Shown here one piece after another: positions 46,762 through 58,563 of a DNA stretch of 64,000 nucleotides (positions are counted from its first letter, which is position 1; each line of letters begins with the position of its first letter). Location: assembly GCA_023078685.1 (NCBI GenBank), contig JALGAS010000003.1:248001-312000 (forward strand). The letters are read 5' to 3'. The DNA comes from Neopestalotiopsis rosae (Eukaryota > Ascomycota > Sordariomycetes > Amphisphaeriales > Sporocadaceae). Below the pieces are notes generated by a model. The model ran no database searches and was not told the DNA's origin. It saw only the letters and a program-made list of their open reading frames with translations. A program made the position numbers and the translations under genes.

Positions 46762-47492
46762 AAAAGAGTCTGCGCGGCACACTGATGGGTACCGAGCCGC
46801 GCGCGGAAACTAATTTGAGAATGAGTATTGGTCGGGAGAGAGGAGCGTCCGTCGCATTTGCAGGGAGTTTATTGAGACTGCACACTTAATCTCTTTCCTT
46901 TTTTTTTTTTTATGATGCCGCTCTTGAGAGGGGCTTTTATTATAACGTTTAGACGAAATGATACCATGGGCCACCACGGGGGGCAAAAGCGTTGGAGTTT
47001 TTGGCGTTACAGGATTAGTCCTTTTTTTTTTTTTACCTTGAGGGTATATATGATGATGATGATGATGAAGTGGTTACACTCGTTGTACATACACACACTC
47101 TACCTATACACACACACACACACACGCAAGACTAATTGTACTCAAGTCGTTGAACGATATGCAAGAATCATTTGTCTCCTGTTCCTGCTTGTGCCAGTAC
47201 ATGCATTATCTCATGGTGCTTTGATCATGACCGTCTACGATACTATTTGCGTGACCGATCCGAAGAATGTATTTCATAGGTTGAAACAGTTGGCTGTACA
47301 ATGTACATTACTCGGGGCAGAAGACGCTTTCATTTTTTCTTTTCTCTTTCCGAAGTGCAAATTGAGCAAAAGCTAGCTCCCGATCTTGCTCTATTGTGTC
47401 TTGCGTAGTAAGTAAAAGACTCGACGACAAAACCCTTTTTTCTCCCGGTATTTTCAGAAAACCTCTCCCTTGCCATCTCTCTCTTTTTCTCT
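46762..47492. other. Convergent 3' flanks with microsatellites
   Basis: About 730 bp between the membrane protein gene and the convergent Shr3-type gene. It contains poly-T runs (near 46900 and 47025), an ATG trinucleotide run at about 47050-47068 and a CA repeat at about 47109-47125. A 154-codon open frame across it is made largely of these repeats and is not credible. Confidence 0.45.
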
Positions 47493-48293
47493 CTACTGCT
47501 TCTTCTTGGACCCAGCGCCGCCGGCGTGGGTCTTCTTCTCGCGCTCCTCCTTTTCAAACTTTTCCGCCTCCTCCTTGTCCTTGCGCTCGGCGTACCACTG
47601 GCCGGCCTGGAGGACCAGGACGCCGACGAGCACGAGGGCGAGGATGGTGTTGCTGGCGGCCAGGACCTTGAGGCTGTCCTCGCGGCCCAGGACGACCTCG
47701 CCCTGCTGAAGCTCGGGGGCGCCGGGCTGCTCCACGGGGAGACCCGTCGTGGCGTCCCAGATGTCGGCGCTGACGGTGCGCAGACCCTTGACAATGTTGG
47801 TGATGTAGATGCCGACGCCGATGACGTAGAGGATCAGGCCCGCGCCGTCAAACAGCATGTTGGCCTCGGAAGGGCGGAAGAGCTTGACGAAGAAGCCCAG
47901 GAACCCCGTGCCCACCATGATGTGCAGGATGCGCGCGATGAGCGGCGGCGCGGCGTGGATGAATTTCAGGTGCGTCTCGAGCTGGTCCAGGTACGCGGGC
48001 GCCACCTCGTCCGTGGTCCATAGCAGGGGGAAGTCGTAGGGGAACTGGGCAAAGAGGATGCCGAGGAAGAAGCAGACGGCTAGAAAGAAGGAAACAGGAT
48101 GGATTAGCCTCAATGTTCATCTTCGCGACTAGTAAACGGGGCATAGAGCAAGGGATTCGCGTCTTCAAAGGGGAGCAATCAGTTTCCCAGAAAACTTACG
48201 TCCAATGATCATGAACGTCGCAAACGAGTTGGACCCGCGGTAATTGGCCGACGTGGTCTTCTTCTCGTGATCTACCGCTATAATGGAATTCAT
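47493..48293 (-). CDS. Shr3-family ER chaperone for amino acid permeases
   Basis: Two exons (48200-48293 and 47493-48079) give 226 residues. The junction falls in the first membrane helix: NSFATFMIIG then PVCFFLGILFAQFPYDFPLLW. Three more hydrophobic segments follow (PPLIARILHIMVGTGFLGF, DGAGLILYVIGVGIYITNIV and ILALVLVGVLVLQAGQWY), giving the four-helix plan of Shr3. The C-terminal tail is lysine/glutamate-rich and ends KKKQ, a dilysine-like ER signal. Shr3 proteins keep amino acid permeases from aggregating in the ER and help them into COPII vesicles. Compared with yeast Shr3, the N-terminus has an extra ~17 charged residues before the first helix. Confidence 0.88.
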
Positions 48294-49158
48294 GGTGGGC
48301 GATAAGTAGGGAGCGTGTCGTTTGCTTCGCGATCCTGTTTCGTTTCAAAAGAAAAAGAGGTTTTGGTTGGATTGGAACAAGAGAAAAGGGAAGAGGGAGC
48401 AGCAGAAGAACCGACAAAGTCTCGCGATCAGGATTCAGTAGCGCCGGAAGAAAGAGCTCTGAATTGCTCAGGTAAGGGAAACTGCTTTGTCCTAGTGGGG
48501 AAAAGGATTCCGTTGAAGATGGGGACTAGGTGCGCAAGCTTCAGAGCTCCCGATAGCTGCAATCAGAGGGATTGTGATACAATAGATGGATCTGAATGTT
48601 TTCCTTTGTTGCTACGGAATCTACAGACTCGAGAATCCAGACACGAAGCTGACAATTCGTCTTTGTGCATGCGTGTAAGAGTTGAATTTCTTTGTCAGCT
48701 TGCGTCGTCCTACCAGATGCAGCCTAGGAAACGAATCACTCCAATCTGTTGGCGTTGGAGCTGAGGTCCCTAGGTCCCCAAGTCCCCCGACGACTCCAAA
48801 AGCCCACCCAAGGGTCCTGCTAGGTGGGGTTGAACTAGCTGCCGTCCACTCCTCTGATTGGTATTACTGCGCCTATCTTTTACATTTCTTCGGCACCCCC
48901 AACTCAATTCAGTGGTAGCCTCTGTTCGATTATCATGTGAATTATCATGACGCGATATATGCTGTCAATGCCAGATTCCCATAATGATCAAGCAAGACTT
49001 ACGAAGGCTTCAAATATGATGGCAACTTGCTCGCTCTATGGTCAATCACCAGCCCAGATCATACAAGACAGTCAGGCATTCCAGACACATGTATCATGTT
49101 CGCAAATGCACTCTACATGATAAGGATATCTGATCTATTAAAATTACTACTTATATCT
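48294..49158. other. Intergenic: Shr3-type gene promoter and mannosidase 3' flank
   Basis: About 865 bp with no supported gene. Both neighbours run on the minus strand. The left part is the Shr3-type promoter; the AT-rich right end should be the mannosidase 3' flank. Confidence 0.35.
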
Positions 49159-50976
49159 TCACCTTTGTGGATTCAATCGTCGAAATGGATGCGCCTCCGT
49201 GTTGAAAACCCACTCGTCCAGGGATATGAGATCCGGCTCACTGAAGATGAGGTAAAAGTACTTGAGCGTCTCGCCCATCCAGAAGCTCTCCATGGAATCC
49301 ATCTGCTGCGCATCAATCGAGCTCGCGACCGTGACGTCCGCCACCGCCGAGTTGGCCATGTCCGTCTTGGTGCTCGCCTGGATGGCCTCCCACATGTCCC
49401 ACGCCGAGTCGAGCAGCTTGGCGTCGCCCGTCGTGCGGTACATGATGAAGACGCTCTCAATGGCCTCGGGCCGCAGGATATAGCGCCGGTCCGGAATGTC
49501 GATGAACCCAAGGGGGAGCCGCCGGTCCTTGATGATGTATGCCGCGCTGTCCAGGTCGTCGGGGTTCAGGCCAGCTCTCGCCAGTAACGCCTGTTTCCAT
49601 CTCTTTTCGTCCCATGGGCAATGCGTGTCCGATTCGCACGGGGCCATCCAGAAAATCTCTGGCATGATCCCCAGAGGCATGTTCTTGTACGTCCAGACAC
49701 ATCCGTCCACGAGTTTCTTGGCCGCTGCAAGGTGCTCCGTATCGTTGAGCAGTCTTCCGCCCACCGCAAGCATACCGCCAGCAAAACACACGAGGTGCTG
49801 CCCTTGGGTTTCCACGGTATATTTGCCATTGTCCGATGTTCGCACGACACCTGACACGAGTATGTCCGCCTCGTCCGGTACCATTGGCCTAAACATGTTA
49901 AATTTGATGGCCGTCTCCATGGCCTTTTTGTACATGTCTTCATAATGTGGCAGAAGCCCTCCAGTCAGGGCTACCATTTTCGGCAGGTATTCAAACGTGG
50001 AATCTGCCATCGCTCCGAGGCTATATGTGTTATCCTCGTTGAACTTCATGTCTCGAGGGTTCACGCTAATAGGCCACAATCCAGGGAGCTGGGTCTTCAT
50101 TTGCTGATCTTTCAAAGCGAGCATGATCCTTTCGGTAGCATCGAACCATTTGGGGTCGCCAGTCACCATGGAGAGCCTGGTGAACTCCATGCAGAGGGAA
50201 CCAATCTCGGCTACCAGGGCCAATTCTGGCGCCTGTTGTTTTTCCCCAGACACAGCATGATCTAGATTCCAACGGGGGATGGGCATGTGGTTTGGCGTAT
50301 CAAAGGCCACGTAGAGCATATCACCGACCTCTCTGGCTTTTTGCAAAAGCCTCTCGTCCTTGCTCAAGTCGTAGGCGGCCAGAAAGCCGCCGAGGTAGCG
50401 GATGGTCGTCTCAAAGGCGTTGATCTCGACGAGGGAGCTGGTCTCGAAGCTGATGTTGGCCGCGGCGGCCACGGCCTCGTCAAACTCGGGCCGCATGTCC
50501 ATGATCCAGAGCGTGTCGAGGCTGTCGACGAGGGTGGCGCCCCAGCCGCCAAAGGGGTTCCTGGCCGCGCCGCTCACGGGCCGGACCTCGTCCTGGAGCC
50601 ACGCGTGCGCGGCGTACGCGCGCCAGCACCGCTGAAAGGCCGCCTTGACGGCGTTCTGCCTCCGCAGGCGGCGCTGTCGGTCCCCCGTCGTCTCGCGCGC
50701 AAAGTCCACCTGGATCCGGTGCAGGGCGCGCGGCCGGCCCGTCGGCAGCGACCTCATGGACCGCACCGGGTAGTGGGTAGGGATCCTCCGCCAAAAGTAG
50801 TCGTCATCGTGTAGCACCTTGGGGTCGAGGAGGGGGTCCTGCTGCGCCGCCGACGCCGCCGTGGTCGACCAGAGCCTTTCGTCCGACTCGCGCCGGTTCC
50901 CGAGGTTGTAGACTAGGTAGAGGATGAAGAACCCCAGGCAGACCGGGAGGCCCAGCCTTCTCTTTCCTGCCAGCAT
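49159..50976 (-). CDS. GH47 class I alpha-mannosidase, type II membrane protein
   Basis: A single frame of 605 residues. A short cytoplasmic head (MLAGKRR) and a signal anchor (LGLPVCLGFFILYLVYNL) mark a type II ER/Golgi membrane protein. The GH47 domain has NPFGGWGATLVDSLDTLWIM near the start, ETTIRYLGGFLAAYDLS, DNTYSLGAMADSTFEYLPK, the cysteines in MAPCESDTHCPW, and YILRPEAIESVFIMYRTTGD. Near the end, FNTEAHPFRR contains the Thr that coordinates Ca2+. The family trims alpha-1,2-linked mannose from N-glycans, either in ER maturation or Golgi processing. Catalytic acidic residues appear kept. Whether this is the ER enzyme or a paralogue cannot be decided here. No introns are needed. Confidence 0.94.
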   Translation of the reverse strand: MLAGKRRLGLPVCLGFFILYLVYNLGNRRESDERLWSTTAASAAQQDPLLDPKVLHDDDYFWRRIPTHYPVRSMRSLPTGRPRALHRIQVDFARETTGDRQRRLRRQNAVKAAFQRCWRAYAAHAWLQDEVRPVSGAARNPFGGWGATLVDSLDTLWIMDMRPEFDEAVAAAANISFETSSLVEINAFETTIRYLGGFLAAYDLSKDERLLQKAREVGDMLYVAFDTPNHMPIPRWNLDHAVSGEKQQAPELALVAEIGSLCMEFTRLSMVTGDPKWFDATERIMLALKDQQMKTQLPGLWPISVNPRDMKFNEDNTYSLGAMADSTFEYLPKMVALTGGLLPHYEDMYKKAMETAIKFNMFRPMVPDEADILVSGVVRTSDNGKYTVETQGQHLVCFAGGMLAVGGRLLNDTEHLAAAKKLVDGCVWTYKNMPLGIMPEIFWMAPCESDTHCPWDEKRWKQALLARAGLNPDDLDSAAYIIKDRRLPLGFIDIPDRRYILRPEAIESVFIMYRTTGDAKLLDSAWDMWEAIQASTKTDMANSAVADVTVASSIDAQQMDSMESFWMGETLKYFYLIFSEPDLISLDEWVFNTEAHPFRRLNPQR

Positions 50977-52904
50977 CTTGTCCCTTTTTCTTCTTCTTGA
51001 TTGTTTCTGTCGTCGTAATCAAGACAAAAGGCCGACGGGATCGCTTAGAAGAAGCTTACAAGTCTGGGGGGTGTGGGCCAACATTCCCCAAGTAAAACGA
51101 TGAGAGAAAGTAAAAAAAAAGAGAGAACAAGGACTGTGAAATGGTTCCCTTTTTTTTTTCGCCGAAAAGGCATATATCGGCAGAGAGATTTGACCTTGAC
51201 AAAACAAAAAATAAAATGTCTCGAGACACGGGCGCGGGATCATTCCCTTCCCCTCATCGCAAAAAAAGCGATGATCCAACGATATGCCGTGTCGGGTTCG
51301 TACTGTAGTTCCATTGTGCTTGTCTGTGTTCCTTCTTTTCCTCTGCCGCCCACCTTCGCTAAGGTTCAGCGTATGACTGGGTTGCTGATTGGCGGGTGAA
51401 ACCATTCGTGCTCCCCCTTCCACCAGCATACGTGGACCCTAGCCTAGAGTTGGTTTATAAACCTGGCAATAGATTACTGTACCTGCCAAGGATCACGAGG
51501 TGGGGGCGCATGCAAAGGCCATGGTGGTTGGACACACCAGCAAACAAGGAGGGGCCACCGGGGGTAAGAAAAAAAAGAATAAGAAATAACGGCGAATTAA
51601 GGTTAATTCAAGTCTCAAAACCAAGACTTTTCAGTTCTTCAATAATTGAATGCAGCCACTCTTGAAAGTGATTACTTGAGAAAACGGCAGGACTGACGTT
51701 GAGACACTGTCCTCTCTGCCGCTTGGGGTTTCAGACCCATTCTCCATCAGCCCTGGCATTGCGCGTTCAAAATGATCATCCCTCCCCCGCGCCGCAACAC
51801 CAGTCGATCCCCAGCGAAGCGAAGGGCTCGCTGCATGGATGTTAATCTATTCTCGGATCGCATTCCTCGCTGTTCGCCTTGAAAAGGTAAAAGGTCACAT
51901 GCGCAATTAACCAACAATAATAAGAGCAGTCATCTTTAAAAACTTGTAATGCAAGCTATCAATTGAATGTCTTAAACCTTGTCAATGGCAGCGGCGTTCC
52001 TGAGTCTGTTGCATTGAACTTTATCGCTGCCTATCTTTGCCCTGGAAAACACCGCTTCTGCCTCTAAGATTTAACTGGTTCCTGACAGATATAGCCTTAT
52101 CAGCGTCTACGTGCATCTCCATTACTCGAGAAAGTCTTCGATCGAGTGATGCCCGACACTATCACCAATTCTTTGCGATGCTTCCTCAAGTGGTGCGGCA
52201 TCAACACGTTGTGATGGCGAAGCTCATGCATGAACTTGATCTTGGCCTCCTTTCGCGCCAAATATGGCTGATGCCCATGGCAATCCGTGTACAGCCTCAT
52301 ATAACTGTTGGCTGAAAATGGCTTCCTTTTCATTTGTGCGCATGCGAGATCTTTGACTTGGTGTCACGTACCCGGTAGACTTGGCTGGTGGGCTGCACCC
52401 ATGGGCATGCATTCGTATTGAATTGTGAGCTGGGGAACAAAAGGATGGACCAGTTCCCAGCAGCAAGAAGTGATATCTATCTACGGATGGCCGGCCGAAT
52501 GGTCGGCCCGGCAATGACCAGTATCAGAACCATGGTCTACCATGACACTTGGTAAAGTATCTTCTCTATTACCTTCGTTTTTCGGTAAGGTTCAGTAATC
52601 TCAGCAGTTTCTTGGTGGGTGGATAAGAACCTCATAGAGTTGACATCAAATCTCAAACGTTCATGTTACGACGAATCTGCGCACAAGGCATAGCATAGCC
52701 GCTCGCAGTGAGATTGATATTTCCTGCATCTTTCGAACCAAACGAAGCACCACGAGCCTATTAGCGGTGTTAGTATTTCCTATGATCACTGCGGGGAAAG
52801 GCTCATATTTCATATTAGTTACCCTCTTTACCGCAATTATAGCCTTCTCCAAGGCACTTCAAATAAACGCAATATGACTGATAAAAAATCTTATAAGCAA
52901 ATAC

Positions 52905-53207
52905 ATTTTAGATTTACTGCATTTTTAATACTTGAATATAGGATCTTAATTGCGGCCATCAATACATTTACGGACCGTAGCTGACAAAACAGCATACCAA
53001 CGAATCTATTTTAGATTCACTGCAATTTTAACACTCCTAAAGGGAGCATAAACTGCGCTTATTGGTGGTTTTACGAACTTTAGCTGACGAAGCATCTGAC
53101 AAAGATATTTATTTATAGCCATGGCCTCGAATTCACTGCAATTTTAACCCTCTCAAGGATAGTGGCTTTAGCAACGCGTGAATAGTTAAACCTCACTGAT
53201 GAACTCA
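52905..53207. repeat. Three diverged tandem repeat units (~100-120 bp)
   Basis: Three copies of a similar block start near 52907, 53008 and 53127. Shared landmarks are TTTTAGATTTACTGCA / TTTTAGATTCACTGCA / TCGAATTCACTGCA, then ATTTTAA, and, in the first two, a downstream TTTACG-(A/G)A/C followed by TAGCTGACRAA. The units have drifted in sequence and length. This could be a decayed satellite or internal repeats of a lost element. Confidence 0.6.
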
Positions 53208-53555
53208 AAATGCGTAGTCTACATACAACAGCGCTCGCGATCTACATCTTCGCAGGACCCAACAACTAGCATTAATATATGGGAAGCATTACGTTAAGAA
53301 TTTTGGAATCAGTCTTTCTAACACTGTCCATATCCATGGACTGTTAATAATGGCATGGCAATCGGGATTAATCGAGGAGGGAGACTCACTTTGCCATAAT
53401 AAGCACGTATATCTAAAGTCCTGTATTGAGAAATACTATACTAAAGAGCCATTGAAAACAAAATCTGATTAAAATTTCCTGGCAGCGAAAAAGAATAGAA
53501 ACCATGCAGAAACAATTAAAAAGATGGTGCACCAGAGAAAGAAAAAGTCAAAAAA

Positions 53556-53705
53556 GAGCGATGACTCCGGTGTTCGTTTGAATCGAACCGGAGCCCCCTA
53601 CCAAAGACCTCTCCCGTAAGAGGGTTTCATAGGATACCTATGTACTTTTCACCTGGGTGGCCACTGCACTCAAGAGCTAGATTTTACCGCTCGGCCATTT
53701 GACCT
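53556..53705 (-). ncRNA. Degenerate tRNA-Leu/Ser-like element
   Basis: On the minus strand a perfect class II-type A box (TGGCCGAGCGGT, 53686-53697) lies about 100 bp before a B-box-like GGTTCGATTCAA (53578-53589), and a run of six T follows at 53550-53555. Between the boxes are clean hairpins, CATAGG-TAT-CCTATG and CCTCT-TACGGG-AGAGG. The T-stem after the B box no longer pairs and the acceptor ends match over only three bases. This looks like a leucine- or serine-type tRNA that has decayed or carries an insert, rather than a working tRNA. Confidence 0.45.
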
Positions 53706-54714
53706 TTGCGACTTGTGGTTGAAAAGAGAGCTCTTTTTCAGATCTATGACACCTTGACGGGCACAGACTTCAAATGGTTCAAGGAAATTCTTCTCATGAA
53801 TGGCGTTTCAAGTGACGCGCATAGTGTGATACAAACGGTCGATGACCACCGCTATTTTTGATTTTGATTTTTCATATCTCGCTCACATGGTCAGAAGACA
53901 GGAGTGGAAAAGAGAAGACACAGAGTCGACTCTTTACGCCAATGTTTTGTTTTCGACGTCTCCGAAGACTGAAACCGCAATCGTTCAATTATGCGCTACA
54001 CGAATGACCTGCGGCGCAATGCCTTTCTTAAATGCAGCAACCTGTGCTCGTCTGTGTCGCAATTCTGTGCAATTGCACTAGTCGCCCAAGAGCCTGGACG
54101 ACCTATTCGTAGATGACCAGTGCATGTAATACGCCTCTTCGAAATCTCCTTGTCATCGTCTGCGGTATTTGTTGCGAACGTGTCTTGATCGTAGCGATGA
54201 GTCGAAGTCCTGCGCCACCTTTTGTACTGACGACAGGCATACCTTTAGTGATGTCAGCCGCAAAGCCTGAGAAGAAGTTGAGAGAGAAAGTGTCCACTAT
54301 CTCCATATGCTCAGCCATGTATTCTTTTTACGTCCGGAATATCTTGAGCCATCTGCAACCATGCATTGCTATGATACGGCAAGTTCATTAGGAAAACCAT
54401 TCAATAGGTGCTGGATAGGTGTATGCCAGTTGGATATCAGCATAGCATTCAAGAATGGATTGGCAACGTTCAGGGTTTCATTGTCGCAGCACGTCAGATT
54501 CTTTTGCTGCGAGTCACGTCGCTGCTTATACCACCATCAATAAGATTGTAGAAACAATTAATGTATTACAATATAAAAGCGAACCATATCTACCCATATG
54601 TCCTCGCAAATGTATTTGCACATGATCGCAGAGGATATAGGAACCGGCTCGAGTAGTATGACCCAACTGAGCCAATGCTTAATGAGTATTGCCCAACTTT
54701 CGTCATTTTTCACA

Positions 54715-55513
54715 CTATTCCAATTCGTCCCACAAGGCCTCGATGCTTGCCGCGATGGCCTCGTTGTTGGTGTGATTGACCTCTGCCGTCGGTGGCTGCC
54801 AGCCCAGGAAAAAGGGCAATCTCTCATGCTCAAACCAAAACTTGACCCAGTCATGGTGAGCATCGCCCTGAACGGATTCACCAAATGCTCCAAATACCAG
54901 TGCGTACTGTAGCAACGACGCGGTCCTTGCAAACGTGGCATTGAATTCCGGGTTGTGCGCTTCGCCCCAATCGAAGCGCTCCTTGAGCTCATTTGCCGCC
55001 GCTTGAAACTTTTCGATAGAGTTAGTTGAATCATGGCCTTACTTGGTCTCGAAAACTTTGACAACTCACATCAATCACCTCGATATCACCCCATGAGTCC
55101 AAGGTACGTCCCCAAGCCTCAGGACTAAATGACAAGGCGTCTCCAAAATAGGTGTCGTTCCGACTCAAGCTGCCATCGTGCTCAATCTCCTGCGGCCAGT
55201 GCTGTACGGTATCGTTGAGATTAAACGTGGAGCTGTTTCCGGTAGTGGATGTCGCCAGAGCAGGCTCTCCAACGAGCAACATGGTCTCCCAGTCCATGTT
55301 GAAGACCTCCAAGACGGCTGCACCGACAGTGTCGAGATCGACGTTTCGTCCGTCGCGGGGAAGGAAGCCATGGTTGGCGAGAGTATTCAGAGCTGGGCAC
55401 GGCGCCCGCAAGTCTCCGGGCCCTGGAGCCTGCCATGGATGATCAGCCTCGGTGAGCAGAGCGAGAGCTGTGGGCAGGGCCCAAAACCATGTGAGGGGTG
55501 TAGTACGATGCAT
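54715..55513 (-). CDS. Chloroperoxidase-type heme-thiolate peroxidase (secreted)
   Basis: Two exons (55070-55513 and 54715-55008) join in phase to give 245 residues. An upstream in-frame TTG is not used; the ATG at 55513 gives a good signal peptide (LTWFWALPTALALLTEA). The proximal motif APCPALNTLANHGFLPRDG contains the cysteine heme ligand (PCP), and EIEHDGSLSRNDTYF contains the Glu-His-Asp acid-base motif of this family. The C-terminal exon includes FGESVQGDAHHDWVKFWFEHERLPFFLGW. Family members are secreted haloperoxidases or unspecific peroxygenases that use hydrogen peroxide to halogenate or oxygenate substrates. The 245-residue length fits the short family. NxT/NxS sites are present. It stands alone in an AT-rich region without cluster partners. 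Confidence 0.9.
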
Positions 55514-58500
55514 TGGAAGTATTAACTCGATTAAAAATGATTGCAACCTGATGCTTTGAGGTGCAGAGAAATGTTTACACGAACTGGAAACAATTTGTTC
55601 TCAATTACAGTACAGGCAGGAAGTCATCGAGTTGAATGACTATGAATTTGCCGCCCTTTTACGGGGGTCTGGATTGAAGAAAAACATAATCCTGGTTTGC
55701 CGAGTGCCAAATGCGATGCTTCAGGGGTCGTTCGGAGCTTTACACGATAAAAGCTGCATAGACCGATCTCCGCCCTGTAATCCCTTATCTGTAGTTCGTA
55801 TCGAGGCCGAGAATCAACAGCGATCGAGATATTTCGATAGCAACTCATATGTCTCATTGAACTAATATGCCAAGAATGTGTTTGCCTCAAATGTGTACAT
55901 TGAAAAGGCCTACGATGATGTCTTGAAACACGATCGCAATGTGATAACAGCAATGGAGCACTCCAACAGGCCTTCCAGCTCTTACCTTGAGCTTCCTTTA
56001 TCGATTAGACTTGCGACCAAATCAATAGCAGAAAGAAACGAAGTGCCGAACGCATTTAAGCGAACCTGGTAGATGGGATTCGACGTGGTATGTGGCGACG
56101 AGCTGGCCGTGGCGACAGGGTCCATGCTTGACGGAAAAACGACCCGCGGAAGGGTTTCCCTATTATATTGTACGCCATAGCAGGCCATAGTGGCATGAGC
56201 ATCAAGAATTTCACGTTGTAGTCATTACATAGTATCAAAGGAGGGACGGATAGTGGAGTTCTTCAACGGCTCAGGCAAGGTGACAGGGCACTACAAATTA
56301 ACGCAGATCCTGGCTCGTTATAGGCATTGTTTATACCAATGGGCGAAGGGGCAATTGTCAGCATTCAAAACACCTGATCGCGAACCAAGACCGTTTCCTA
56401 CGACTTGAAAGATAAATAATATGAATCCGGCGCCCTTTCAGTTTTATTTCACAATTCCTGGATTGTGAGCGTTGTGCTTCTCCCTGGCCACGCCCATAGA
56501 GTAGCAAGCTGTGGCCATTACGGCTCTCGTTCACAGCTTGCCACGACGGGAGCCGTGGACAGATACCGGGGCCATGTGCCGCCAGCTCTTACCCTTTCGG
56601 GACGCAAAGGCGAACATGATACGACCCTTGCCCTTTGAACTTTGTCAAAGTTTGTGAGCCAATTTTGCGGCCCCGGGCCGACCCTGGAGTCAACGGGGTA
56701 TTGAGCACAAGCCACTTCATTTCTTCCGGCAGTGGAATTCACGCAACGGCGTGGTCCGTCTTTCGATCGTAGTTGTGGAACTGAGGAAGCTTATCCAGGA
56801 ACCAGACATTACTAATACACAACCAAGATATCGTCTTCTACTGCAAGAAACTGGGCAATCACATGACGGGTATTTCGCTTTTTATCGGGGTTGAAATTTT
56901 TATATTGAGTATTGACGGTTTCAATGATCTCGCTGGGTCACATGTGGTGCATGATATATCATAAATAGGTTTGTTATGTCAAGCTCGAAGATAACGATTG
57001 GTAAGGTTGCGATGATTGGCACAAGTGTAGCGTTTCCAGCCATGGTCGTTCACCATTGGCGCTTGTATGGTCCCATCTCTTTCAGCCGCAAACTTTATGG
57101 CGACAAAAATCACCTCCGAGACGTTTGATGCTGTGGTCCAGCCTGAATCTGGAGCTCGCCGTGTTGACTTTTCTTCGGTAGGATGACTGAACACGTAAAC
57201 TCCAAGCTATGCACCATATAGCCCACAAGCCACGCAGACTTCGGAAAGCACAACATGTGTAGTCGCATCTGATGGCGTCAATTTGGCGTTTCTGTGAGTA
57301 GAGCCGACATTCCGAAGTCTTTCAAGGTTTTGGCCGTGTCAACATGAAGCGCTCCGTTTGGAGTGGTCGAGATTGATTGTCCGGCGATTCTTTAAATTTG
57401 CGAGTCCTGAGAAGATGCTAAAAGAAAGATAATCATGATTATCCACGAATGGGATACGCGATTGGATCATTCACAGGTGAGCGTAGCATTTATTGAGTCA
57501 GATTGTAGCCGTATAGCCTAGCGCCGGTAAACATAGAGAAGTTCTAGAATGCCCTCTCGAGGCAGAACTTTCACATTCTCTTCTTTCGGCCCTGAAGTAT
57601 TCTAAACTTTGATAAATTCCCAGGGAACGCGCAAGCTCACCAATTATCTTTAGTGAGAAAAATTTATTAAGAAATAATCATTCTCTGCGTCTTCCCAGAC
57701 AAGTAACTATTGAAGGGAAATGCTTACGACAAGCCCAGCATGGTAATCTATTTCGAGCTTGTCCCTCTTCACGATATTCATGGCAGCTTCTAGGACACGG
57801 AAAAACAAATTGACCAAATACTCTGTAGTGCCTGGACCTAGCCGAAGGGCTGAGGCATGTGTAGGACCCCTGTAGCATGGCACAGCCAGATTTTGGCTGT
57901 GTAAAAACTTTATATACATTTGCGGAGCCACCAGAAAGGGCTGCTCCTGCTGAGGGGAAGGGCTAGTTTTTGAGTTTGGCCTATGTCCAAATGTTGTGTT
58001 CTGAAGCTTTGTTCTTGCCATGTGCATAATATCACCAGCTCGATTTATAACCAATAGTTGACCTGACTTTCTGTTTAGCTAGTCCAATATTTCTATTTTG
58101 AAATCCATTCGCCAACCAATTGGATTTCAGCATCAACACGGCCAGACATGTGATCATTGACTAGTAGAAACGATTGAAGTCTGTCACGGTAACTGCCTTA
58201 ATGTAAACAAAAGTTGGGCGAATGAGCTTGCACATGTCTATCTATTCTCGTGGTCAAACAAACGTTGTCATTCAGCTCGCCGTGCATAGTGGCCAGACGA
58301 CTGGTCATAGTACCACTGCACCACTTCATGTGCTTCGGTATACGTCGATAGCCATCCTGTGCGAATAGCGACATAGACCTGTACCCAAATGAAGTACAAA
58401 ACATGATGCATATAAAACCCCATCCACTCGACTCTCTTGAACATTCGAAACACCATCGATTGATCGATATAGGAGTACCAAAATTTCGAAAATTTGCGAA

Positions 58501-58563
58501 GACTTTCTTTTTTATTTTATCTCCCCTCTATAGGTCTCTTTGACACTTTAAATCTTTTTCATC
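55514..58563. other. 3-kb AT-rich stretch with ORF scraps
   Basis: This lies between the divergent peroxidase and DUF2235 genes. It holds no complete gene that I can support. The left end is the peroxidase promoter and the right end (about 58100-58563) the promoter of the DUF2235 gene. Weak coding-like minus-strand frames at 57707-58054 and 58268-58456 are discussed separately or rejected. Confidence 0.4.
57707..58054 (-). pseudogene. Possible gene fragment, unknown family
   Basis: A 115-codon minus-strand frame includes a segment that looks like genuine protein: GPGTTEYLVNLFFRVLEAAM then NIVKRDKLEIDYHAGLV, with a GTAAGC donor-like site right after. No start, partner exon or family was found, and flanking DNA is AT-rich. 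It could be the remnant of a longer gene or a chance open frame. Confidence 0.22.

Larger units (their letters stand above)
50977..54714. other. 3.7-kb noncoding, increasingly AT-rich stretch
   Basis: Apart from the listed tandem repeats and tRNA-like element, I see no gene. The first ~400 bp should be the mannosidase promoter, with A/T runs. A 71-codon minus-strand frame at 54103-54318 (starting MAEHMEIVDTF) looks mildly coding-like but has no family or splice plan. Long AT-rich spans from 51.9 kb suggest an old, decayed accessory region. Confidence 0.45.

Noticed and set aside
46912..47376. 154-codon plus-strand open frame downstream of the membrane protein gene
   Set aside because: It is made mostly of translated microsatellites (Met, Phe and Thr-His runs) and lies where the two neighbouring genes' 3' ends converge.
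47526..48023. 165-codon plus-strand frame opposite the Shr3-type gene
   Set aside because: It is the antisense shadow of a GC-rich coding exon; the minus-strand product has a clear family, four membrane helices and a matching first exon.
58198..58456. Overlapping minus-strand frames upstream of the DUF2235 gene
   Set aside because: Short, no family or splice plan, and they overlap the expected promoter; AT-rich chance frames are likely.
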